From Mactra quadrangularis (taxonomy: Eukaryota > Mollusca > Bivalvia > Venerida > Mactridae), in the NCBI GenBank assembly GCA_025267735.1, contig CM046305.1, positions 39,701,108 to 39,765,107 on the forward strand: a DNA stretch of 64,000 bases. Direction: 5' to 3'. The position numbers were made by a program, and so were the translations under genes. Numbering within the stretch: the first letter of the stretch is position 1; each line of letters opens with the position of its first letter. This document shows, piece by piece, positions 1-19,100 of the stretch. The notes beneath the pieces were generated by a model, which made no database searches, was not told where the DNA came from, and saw only the letters and a program-made list of their open reading frames with translations.

Positions 1-1049
1 CATAACTCTGAGGTTAAAGTGTCTGACCGGAACAAGCTGACGATATGCGCATCTCCTCTTGGTATTGAAGGTTCCCATAAAGTTTCGTTGAATTCCAGCA
101 AGTAGTTGCAGAGAAGTAGTGCGGAAACGACTTTTAATCCATATGCATACTGCATAACTAATCAAGGGCCATAACTCTGAGTTAAAGGGTCTGACCGGAA
201 CAAGCTGACGATATGCGCATCTCCTATTGATATTGATGATTCCCATAAAGTTTCGTTGAATTCCAGCCAGTAGTTGCAGAGAAGTAGTGCGGAAACGACT
301 TTTACTCTAAATGCATACTACATAACTAATTAAGGGCCATAACTCTGAGTTAAAGGGTTTGACCGGAACAAGCTGACGATATTCGCATCTCCTCTTGGTA
401 TTGAAGGTTCCCATAAAGTTTCGTTGAATTCCAGCCATTAGTTGCAGAGAAATAGAGTGGAAATGACTTTTACTGCATACTGCATAACTAATCAAGGGCC
501 ATAACTCTGAGGTTAAAGTGTCTGACCGGAACATGCTGACGATATGCGCATCTCCTCTTGGTATTGAAGGTTCCCATAAAGTTTCGTTGAATTCCAGCCA
601 GTAGTTGCAGAGAAGTAGTGCGGAAACGACTTTTACTCCATATGCATACTACATAACTAATCAAGGGCCATAACTTTGAGTTAAAGGGTCTGACCCGAAA
701 AAAGCTGACAATATGCGCTACTCCTCTTGATATTGATGATTCCCATAAAGTTTCCTTGAATTCCAGCCAGTAGTTGCAGAGAAGTAGCGTGGAAACGACT
801 TTTACTCTATATGCATACTACATAACTAATCAAGGGCCATAACTCTAAGTTAAAGGGTCTGATCCAAAAAAAGCTGACCACATGCGCATCTCCTCTTGAT
901 ATTGATGATTCCCATAAAGTTTCGTTGAATTCCAGCCAGTAGTTGCAGAGAACTACTCCGGAAACGAAATTCGGACGGACGGATGGACGGACGGACAGAC
1001 AACGCCAAAACTATATCCCCCTCCCGATTTCATCGGCGAGGGATAATTA
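1..1049. repeat. 168-bp tandem repeat ending in a (GGAC)n tract and a hairpin
   Basis: About six head-to-tail copies of a unit of roughly 168 bp. Each contains GGGCCATAACTCTGAG, then a CTGACCGGAACAAGCTGAC block, then CCCATAAAGTTTCGTTGAA. Copies start near 166, 335, 497, 664 and 833, and the array is cut by the left window edge. It ends at about 970-1000 in a GGAC/GGAT tract, followed by a short imperfect hairpin (CCCCCTCCCG ... CGGCGAGGGATAA). This is the design of non-coding interspersed repeats of bivalve genomes. Open frames inside it are by-products of the repeat. It lies 3' of the last PRPF8 exon in the window, within an intron of that gene. Confidence 0.9.
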
Positions 1050-1365
1050 ACTTTTCATTAGAGATGCTAGCAGGGGATAACACACAAAAACTGATTTATA
1101 CTAAAATAATTATTATGTTATTTTAGCTAAAATTTAGAAATACTAACACATCAAGGATCAAACATAATGCTTACTAATTTCTATATTTTACTTAACTATG
1201 TAATTGCATTGAGCAGTTCAATAATGAAAACAAAATCTTTCCTGATTTAGCTATTTCCTGGTTTCAATGACCTTGAATTTATGACTTCAAGAAATGGTTG
1301 AAATGCAAATACAATGAAAACCAACACAGGATTTTAATTCAATGTATTGTTACAATAATGTTTTA

Positions 1366-1645
1366 ACAAGAAATGTAACCACATAAAAGTGGGATTTAAA
1401 AACTTTAGTGCAAAAATTACAAAGGGAAATAATCCATAATAAAGGCAGGCAGAGTTGTGGTTACTTTCTAATTCTGTTCATCACATGGTATGTTACCATT
1501 GTATGAAGTTTCATAAAGATCTGACAATAAATGGCAGAAATATATGGTAAAGAAAAACCTTAACGCAATTGTTAACGACACCGGACACCCGCCCATGTTT
1601 CTCCAAACTATTACCCGAAAATTTTCATTGAAAATCAGGCCAAAA
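1366..1645. repeat. Dispersed repeat, family B, copy 1 (PRPF8 intron)
   Basis: About 280 bp, starting ACAAGAAATGTAA and containing AATAATCCATAATAAAG, TTCTGTTCATCACATGG and GTTAACGACACCGGAC. It is repeated in the same orientation at 4373-4668. No terminal inverted repeat or coding potential was seen, so its class is unknown. Confidence 0.75.
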
Positions 1646-1650
1646 CTTCA

Positions 1651-9900
<8,250 letters not shown>

Positions 9901-10070
9901 TTCACCCTGAAATAAAAACAATCATATTTTGCTCACTTCTGCTCATAAAGTCACGTGACAGTCATGTGACAGCTAATTATAACCTCACAAATACTCCCAA
10001 ATACGGTAGAGGTTCGAAATTAGGTCATCTATTTTTAGCCGCCATGACAGTTTTCAGAAAATGGTAGTGT
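9901..10070 (-). promoter_or_regulatory. PRPF8: Probable 5' UTR and promoter zone of PRPF8
   Basis: On the minus strand TTTTATTTCAG ends at 9907, directly before GGTGAAATGG, which holds the start codon. This shows a spliced 5' UTR. Further upstream a GTCATGGCGGC block at about 10037-10048 resembles the ATGGCGGC (YY1-type) sequence common at housekeeping transcription starts. A CACGTGAC and a CATGTGAC E-box-like site lie at about 9951-9970. No TATA box was seen. The transcription start and the donor of the UTR intron were not resolved. Confidence 0.35.
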
Positions 10071-10818
10071 TTTTTTTTTTGGGAAGGATTTGGATTATTT
10101 TTAAACATAAAATATCAACAAATATATATATTGTCCACGCTAACTTGAATTTTTTTTTTTGAAAAACAATTGTTGCAAGTATGTTTCATTTAAAATTATA
10201 TGTCCCAGTAATATGTCTCATTAATTAAGAAACTAAATTAATGTTCACAATGTTTGACTGCCGGATTTGGGTCAATCAACCCAAATAAACTATTAAGTTT
10301 CTAATTGGCAGTTTTATTTTGTTGTTTCGATGTTGAATTCTCAAGAGAGATAATATCTTTAAGTTCTTTTTACTCTTTGTTAGTAAATTCATATAGGTAA
10401 ACTTTCACTTGTATTTATTGATATAAGTTTAACACTTGGTTGTTGTTGGTGTTCCGGTGGCATCACTTAAAAAATCACTATTAATATACACTAAAAACAC
10501 AGTTCATATTAAAAACAGCAACACTCTAGTTTAAAATTATATACAAGTCTTTCACTAATGTACATTCAGTTCACTTGTTCACGACTTACATATTGGGTAG
10601 AGAAGTTATTGAAAGCTTAAACATTTAGGTCGGAATTTGTCAGGTCCCCAAGTCCAGTTTTTGTTAATGCAGTTTTTGAAGGAATTGAGAGAGGGTGCAT
10701 TGACATTAATGATAAATGAAACTAAAAATCTTGTAAAATCAGCTATTGTTATTAAATTTGCTACGACATTTTATCCCAATTTAAACCAACTTGCTGATAA
10801 AATTCCCAATTCTAGGGG

Positions 10819-12475
10819 TATGGCCATATGGGTCATACCCTAGTCCTATATATAAGACCCTCTGAAACTCATTTCACGTTGGGACAATATTCTGTTTCGG
10901 CAGGGTCTTATCGGCTTCCGTATATATTGATGTAGCAAAACATGCACAGATTTAAGTGTGCGATTTAAACGAGTGTAATTCGTTATTATTATGCAATTTT
11001 CTTAACAAACTCTATTAGACCGCTTGTATATACAATAATTAACCACATTATCATATAAGAATTACAATAGGTCACCTCAGCAAGTAGAAATATTCCATTG
11101 TTTCAGTCCAAAAAATCCTGTCTTTCATTTTAATAACAACGCTAAATCCCAGTCACACGGTACCATTTCCTGGATCGTTACTGATAAACGCCAAATAAGA
11201 CGTACCAAATCCGGATGACAAATTTGATTATTTTTAATTTTCGGGAGACGAAAAACGTAGCTTAATGTAACTATTATTGTGTTAATTGAATTGTTAGAGA
11301 GTAATTTTGTTTCAACGACGACGGAAAAAATGTTTAGTACAAATGTTTTGAATTTGTAATCCGGATTCGAAATGGATTGTGTGGCGTTTATCATGACCAA
11401 TCCCGTATCGGTTACAGCCTAGCCGGACTTTAGTGTTAGAAGTATTCAAAACGAAAGTTTGGATTTTTGAGTTATGGAAACAATGGATTAATTCTAAAAA
11501 ATAAGGTTGGTTATTTTATATCTTATGTTATAATAAAATGTTAGATAAATGTGTCTTTTAGTGTTAGGAATGGGTAAAACAAAATTATTTTCGAAAAATA
11601 TTGAATTATGCTCGCTTTTGCCACACAAGGGAATCCCTGCGCATTTTGCTACATCAACCTGTATAGTCTATAGAAGTCGATAAGACCCTACGTAACAGAA
11701 GCAATGTCCAAATGAAAAATAAGTTACGGATAGTCCTAAATATAACGGATTGCTTCAAAAACGCATAGCAAAAATTTTAGTGTACAGACATCGATTCAGG
11801 TCTGAACGTTCTACTCTTTTAAATTCGAAAATTTTGCAACAAAACGATACACCAATGGAAAGATAAATGAAAAATACACATGATAAAAGTATAATTATTT
11901 CAAATTCTAACCTTAGACAGTCAAATAATCCATTTAAAATCCTTTATTAATGAGTACTTTCAGTTTGTCACAATAACCGTGCAATAATAGCCAAGGCAAT
12001 CCGAATTCAAATTGGGTCACGCAATTTGTAAGAATTGATTTTGAACGAATATAAAAGCAAGTATCCGGACCGTTCCGTGTATACTATTGACTGTCAGCAG
12101 TAAGAACGACTACTCTGGAGAGAAAAAATTTCGTTTAAGCGAAGCGACACTTTATTTACCGGCACGAATTCAGTTCAAAATGGGGGCCAACGGCGACAAC
12201 CCTGGATAGCAGGTAAAGTAATTAGTGTTTTGGTAAGCAAAAAAACTGATTATTATCTTTTGATTTATGGAAAGAATAAAAGTAAACTTTTATCTATCTA
12301 TTGGTGCTAATTTGACCTACATTAATTTACTTTTAGAAAAAAATATTTTGCTATGCGTTTTTGAAGCAATCCGTTAAGACCCTACATAACAGAAGAACGT
12401 CCGTTATGTAGGGTCTTATATTTAGGACTAAGTTACGGAGGGTTTTATAAAGGACGAGGTCATACCCCCAATTTG
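10819..12475. mobile_element. Nested inverted-repeat elements (at least three arm pairs)
   Basis: Outer arms at about 10819-10870 and 12425-12475 are imperfect inverted repeats (CCTAGTCCTATATATAAGACC against a sequence reading CTCGTCCTTTATAAAACCC on the other strand). A second pair at about 10891-10945 and 11640-11701 shares GGGTCTTATCG and GATGTAGCAAAA. A third pair at about 11733-11775 and 12338-12374 shares AACGGATTGCTTCAAAAACG followed by CATAGCAAAA. A 14-bp perfect hairpin (AGACCCTACATAAC) lies at 12377-12390/12403-12416. No transposase was found. The layout suggests non-autonomous elements inserted into or beside one another. Confidence 0.65.
11776..12337 (+). other. LTR-like or promoter-like module between inverted arms
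   Basis: Between the arms of the third inverted pair there is a TATAAAAGC box at 12050-12058. About 130 bp downstream TGGGGGCCAACGGCG starts at 12181, resembling a tRNA primer-binding site of LTR retroelements, and a possible splice donor (AGCAG/GTAAAG) follows near 12212. This could be a solo LTR or the promoter and first exon of an element or gene. No second LTR or coding region was found. Confidence 0.25.
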
Positions 12476-13195
12476 TGGAAAAAAACATGGTTAGTACCTA
12501 TAAGTTCGCAATGGGTAAATGTTTCTACAAGCAGAATTAACTAAACATTGACAATACTGTCATGTTGTTTTAACGACAAAACTGTATCTTAACATCGTAT
12601 TACATAAGGATGGCCTACAACGCAACCAGTGGGTCGAAACTGAATGGGTCCGTTCAAAAGTAACAAAGACGGAGATAATGCGAGAAGTAATGATTAACAA
12701 GCGCATTCGTTGGTTTATAACTATCAGATCAATGTAAATGAGACAAATATTTCTTAAAGGAACTATTTAAACTTGTATTTACCTGTTATTTATCGCATTT
12801 CGCCGCTAAATTTTTGATCATGCGGTAAAAATGGCGACTGAAAAACGTTTGATTAGCGTAGGTCACGTGGGGTATTGATAAATTCTACCAATGCCCGGAA
12901 CTGAACCGGACTCATATTTCTTACTCGGTTACCCCCCTTGAGTAATTGAAATTCCTAAAACTTCATCATTTTGTTCTTTTCAATTAACATACAATCATTT
13001 GCATTAGTAATGGATAAATAGTATTTCTCATATAGAAAATGTGATTATGTTTCGGTGAAACAAACAGTTGAAAAGCGTAACAAAATCTTTCATTGAAAGG
13101 GCCTCTTTCTTTTTTGGAACTGGGGAGATCACTCTGCAAAGTTTACTTTTTTTAATGTAAACAACGTCGACACATATTTGTAAACATTGATAATT

Positions 13196-16100
13196 ATGAA
13201 TATCCTACACCATAAAAGGTTTGTATTTTATCATTTAAATTCAATTTATACACTTTTTGAGAGATATTTATTAAAACTTCAACACGAAACCTGCCAGAAA
13301 TCACATATCGTTGAAAAAATAACTAGTATAGTAATCGGATACTTTTATATTTGGATATTTAGAATTGAATTGGATGTTTATGTATTGTACTCACCTATTT
13401 AGTTCTGATTGGTGATTTTTCCTCCACAGTGTAAGTGTTTACAATCTTAGATCCTGAGATATAGACCTGTCTACTGAGAATGACTACGTGGCTACAACTT
13501 GACTGGAAAATTGTCTAAAAAGCAGCTTTAACAGCCTTTAATTACTTATAAATTTTATAATACTTTTATCTGATACATTACAGCAGTCACTGTGAAACAT
13601 GGTGAACCTTCAGACAAATTCGGTAAAAATTTATAAGGTCTGTCAAGACCTGCAGGTTAACAGGACCGACAGTCAGGAAAAAAATTGACCTAATCCATTT
13701 ATTGAAGTTTTCGTTAAGGCAGTGGCTAGAGTTATGGTACCGTAACTCTAGACCCAGGTTCTGAAGTTATGGAAGTTCCATAACTGTAGACAACCGTTGC
13801 AAGGATATTCTAGAGTTACGGAAGTCAAATAACGTGGAGAGTTAATGTTATCAGTTATGTTATATACCAACACATGAATGTTCAAATTTGAAAAGAAACA
13901 CAATAAAACTCATTTAATTAGGTCAATATCATATGTTTAGATTTCAATTTATCAGGTAAGTAAAATGTCTCCGGTCCTGTATGACTTGATTCGGCCCCTA
14001 AAAATTTTGACCTTCACTGGACCTGCTGTCCTGTAAAAAAACTGTAGAGTTTCACAGTGACAGCTTTACAGGTTTTTATTATTTGTTGATATTTTTCTAG
14101 CTGGCATGTAAGAAACAAAAATAATATAGAACGTGTGAGAAGAGATGAAGCAAAGGCAGCTGAAGAGGAGAAAGAAAAGTTGAGGAAGATTGCTTTAGCT
14201 GTAAGTTATTTAAGTAATTACATGGGAATTCCTTGTATTTAGTTGCTGACTATTGCAAATCCTCATTTCAATCAGCCACAGACCTTTACATTTAGTAAAT
14301 GCGCAGTTTAATGGGTAATAACTTATGCAATTAGAGTAGTCCACTTTTACTCATTAAAGATCAGATTTTGATGCTGTTTGTGTTAATGATGTATATGTAA
14401 TCTGGTTTAAATAGCAATTATAATGATTTGTAAATGTAAGGGTAATTTCCTTTTTACGTCTTCCATTTGTTGAATAATTCCATGTTCATATATTCCATTT
14501 AAACCCCATGTCCAATAGTTCTATTGGCTCTTTGAAATATAATCATAGCCGGACTGCACAAGTGCTATTCAATTACTTGTATAGAAATTTATCATCTAGT
14601 TCAATTTTATATTGAGTTGGTGATTGAATACAGATGTACTGCACTTTGCCCATTTTTCATCCTATTTTTAATAGCTCTTTCCAGTGCAGAAATACTTACT
14701 TTGCAAGCTGTATCCCACTGGCCCCTTTTTGTGCCTATTTCTGAGATCTAGAACATTTACTGTCTGGATTGTAAAAGCTATACAACATTATGCATTTCAG
14801 TCATAATAATATTTTTTGTTAGGTGACAAATACAAAATTTTAAACCTTTACCTTTATAAAAGGTACATGTAGCAGTAAACTTACTTACTTTCTAACAAGA
14901 ATATAAATAAATACATACCATCATCTATAGGTAATTTTAGCGTAAAACAACTGAACATGAAAAGGTAAATAATATTCTGTACAAACCCATCTATCACAGT
15001 GAAGTTGGTATGGCCCAGTGTTTACTACATTGTACACATATGTGGACTATTAATCATTAAATGGTCAGCTTGGCATTGGTTCTAATCACATACAACACTT
15101 ACCTCTTTGTTTCCTTGAGCAAGAAATTTTATTCTACTGGCTGTGTACTGGGGGACCATTAAGCTGTCATTATTAAGTTGGAAGATTTTGTTCCACAATC
15201 AATTACAAAAATAATAAAAGTCTTGATGATAAACCAAAAGCAGATAAAACTCAAAGAAAATAAAAAAATTGTATCACCAGTATGTTTTTTTTTCTCTTCT
15301 GTTGACGTTTTAGGCAAAATTTTGTAAATTGAGAAATAATAAAGCTGGTGTTTGCTAACAGACTTTTTGGAAAAAAAAACATAGGCGGATCCAGCGGGGG
15401 GGGGGGGGGGGGTCAGAGGTCCAGAACCCCCCCCTAGAATTTGAAAAATGTACCTGTCCATTAGTGTATTTCGTGCCTGTAAGTCATTTTTAAGTAGTAT
15501 GAAGCAATTTTTCTCGGTGCCTAACATAGATTTAATGGTAATGTAGTTTTTATTATCAAAATTCTGCAAAATGTGTATAATGTGGTTGTGGTTGGAGGTT
15601 CAGACCCCCCCCCCCCCTAGAAAAGTTTGGACCCCCCTAGAAAAAAATCCTGGATCCACCCCCTGAAAACTGTATGACATTAAAGAAATGTTAAATTGTG
15701 AAAATAAGCCTTATTTATTGGCATCTGTGAAATGATGGAGAAATCTTTGATATCACTATTACTTTTTTAGGAACAAGAAGCGAGAACTGATTTGTTGAGA
15801 CAAAAAGCTAGGAAAAAACAGAATGATGATCAGTTTGGTTCTATAAGTCATGACTCAGGTAATATTTCTGTGTAAATTAATTAAAATTTGAGAAATGATT
15901 ATTTTGTTTTAAAGCTGATGAAAATCTTGTTCACTTACTTCTTTGATTTTTGATTATAGTCACTGCTACTATTTGTGCATCACTTTGTACTTGTATTTTC
16001 TTTTTAAACTTGTTAGTAACATGAAAACTTCAGCAAACAAATTACATATTGGGATGCCGTTGTGTGTCAAAGGCATATACATGTATGTATAAACCAAAAG

Positions 16101-19100
16101 TGTGGTATTAGTTTGTAAACAATATTAATCAGTCCCATTATCTTAGTTTGTATTCAACGTCGTACTTTCAAGAATGAGATTGTGTGTGCTAGTCCACATT
16201 GGCAGGGACAGTAGTTTCCAAGACTTTACCTAAAGTTTAGGATGTTTGGGACTTGAGAGTGTTCAGGGGTGTTATGACATGAATCAGATGTTAACTTGCA
16301 TATACAAAATGGTTCTTTAAATAAATTTGAGAGTTATAGATATATATTTGTTGCCCGATCGGACAACTTGTGGCAAAAGCTTTTACTTTGACCCAAAAAT
16401 TGTCAAGGGGACGACCCTTAATGTCTAGCCCTACCTTAGTACCTATGGATTTATTTTCGTCTTTAGAACATTAAACATTCATGTTTCAGACCTACAGATT
16501 TCATCAACATCTACTGTGACAACTGTTACTGAGACACAACCTGGAAATATTAATTTCTTTAAACATCTTGAAACTGGTGTAAGTACAATTTTGTTTAAAT
16601 ATTTAAAGTGTTCTTAGAAAATTAATAGATGTTGTAAGAGCCGGTCTGACTGAGCAGTGTCAACATTGGACTGGTAGTCTATAGATAGTCAGCTTTGATA
16701 TGCTTTAAATACAACCAAAATCCATATCACTGTTTTCTAATGCAAGAAACATCGTTATTAGTTATTAGTGATGGCTTAGTATAAGGGAACCATAATATGG
16801 ATGGAGGAGTGATAAATATATAAGTTTATTAGAGATTGTTCTTCAATTTAGTGAAGATAAACTTGTACCTGTTAAATGTTTTCAGACAATAAATTATTAT
16901 TTAAATAAAATAGAATTTAGCATATTGTCTCTACATGAACTAAGAACAATTTCTACCATTATGAAATTTGCAATGCAATATGTCATGATGATGTCATAAT
17001 CTAATGTCAATTTGTACTTGTTACACTTATTTGTGTCTTGTATAGTTACGACTTAATTGTTGATTTAAAAAAATTGTCTTTGGTTACTTGTTATATTACT
17101 CTTTAACAATTATGGATTATTTTATAGGATGAAAAACAAGGTACAAATATTGAACATGAAAAAGAGAAGAAAGCTGAGAAAGAGAAATGGGAGAAAGATA
17201 TAGGACTACTGACATATCTTGGTCAAAGTGCTGTAGAAACACAAGGTAATAATGTTTTACTATTGATCTACTGACATATCTCGGTCAAAGTGTTGTAGAA
17301 ACACAAGGTAACAATGTTTTACTATCTATAGTTTAAAGATATAGGACTACTGACATATCTTGGTCAAAGTTCTGTAGAAACACAAGGTAACAATGTTTTA
17401 CTATCTATAGTTTATAGATACAGGACTACTGACATATCTTGGTCAAAGTGTTGTAGAAACACAAGGTAACAATGTTTTACTATCTATAGTTTAAAGATAT
17501 AGGACTACTGACATATCTTGGTCAAAGTTCTGTAGAAACACAAGGTAACAATGTTTTACTATCTATAGTTTAAAGATATAGGACTACTGACATATCTTGG
17601 TCAAAGTTCTGTAGAAACACAAGGTAACAATGTTTTACTATCTATAGTTTAAAGATATAGGACTACTGACATATCTTGGTCAAAGTTCTGTAGAAACACA
17701 AGGTAACAATGTTTTACTATCTATAGTTTAAAGATATAGAACTACTGACATATCTTGGTCAAAGTTCTGTAGAAACACAAGGTAACAATGTTTTACTATC
17801 TATAGTTTAAAGATATAGGACTACTGACATATCTTGGTCAAAGTTCTGTAGAAACACAAGGTAACAATGTTTTACTATCTATAGTTTAAAGATATAGGAC
17901 TACTGACATATCTTGGTCAAAGTTCTGTAGAAACACAAGGTAACAATGTTTTACTATCTATAGTTTAAAGATATAGAACTACTGACATACCTTGGTCAAA
18001 GTTCTGTAGAAACACAAGGTAACAATGTTTTACTATCTATAGTTTAAAGATATAGGACTACTGACATATCTTGGTCAAAGTTCTGTAGAAACACAAGGTA
18101 ACAATGTTTTACTATCTATAGTTTAAAGATATAGAACTACTGACATATCTTGGTCAAAGTGCTGCAGAAACACAAGGTAACAATGTTTTACTATCTATAG
18201 TTTAAAGATATAGGATTACTGACATATCTTGGTCAAAGTGTTGTAGAAACACAAGGTAACAATGTTTTACTCTCTATAGTTTATAGATATAGGACTACTG
18301 ACATATCTTGGTCAAAGTTCTGTAGAAACACAAGGTAACAATGTTTTACTATCTATAGTTTAAAGATATAGGCCTACTGACATATCTAGGTCAAAGTGTT
18401 GTAGAAACACAAGGTAACAATGACTATCTATAGTTTAAAGATATAGGACTTCTGACATATCTTGGTCAAAGTGTTGTAGAAACACAAGGTAACAATGACT
18501 ATCTATAGTTTAAAGATATAGGACTTCTGACATATCTTGGTCAAAGTGCTGTAGAAACACAAGGTGACATTGTTTTACTCTCTATAGTTTAAAGATATAG
18601 AACTACTGACATACCTTGGTCAAAGTTCAGTAGAAACACAAGGTAACAATGTTTTACTTTCTATAGTTTAAAGATATAGGACTACTGACATATCTTGGTC
18701 AAAGTTCTGTAGAAACACAAGGTAACAATGTTTTACTCTCTATAGTTTAAAGATATAGGACTACTGACATATCTTGGTCAAAGTTCTGTAGAAACACAAG
18801 GTAACAATGTTTTACTATCTATAGTTTAAAGATATAGGACTACTGACATATCTTGGTCAAAGTGTTGTAGAAACACAAGGTAACAATGTTTTACTCTCTA
18901 TAGTTTAAAGATTTAGAACTACTGACATATCTTGGTCAAAGTTCAGTAGAAACACAAGGTGACATTGTTTTACTCTCTATAGTTTAAAGATATAGAACTA
19001 CTGACATATCTTGGTCAAAGTGTTGTAGAAACACAAGGTAACAATGTTTTACTATCTATAGTTTAAAGATATAGGACTACTGACATATCTTGGTCAAAGT

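Larger units (their letters stand above)
10071..13195. other. Intergenic region between divergent PRPF8 and LENG1
   Basis: No coding sequence was recognised. The section 10071-10818 is AT-rich single-copy-looking DNA. The section 10819-12475 is filled by nested inverted repeats (separate entry). The section 12476-13195 precedes the LENG1 start and contains a CACGTG site at about 12865, but no convincing TATA box. Any shared promoter would have been split by the insertion. Confidence 0.5.

Noticed and set aside
307..534. Open frame in the 168-bp array
   Set aside because: Repeat by-product; the peptide repeats itself (SELWPLISY) with the unit.
15159..15569. 136-codon minus-strand open frame in LENG1 intron 2
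   Set aside because: It crosses a hAT-like MITE with G/C runs and low-complexity flanks; no recognisable domain.
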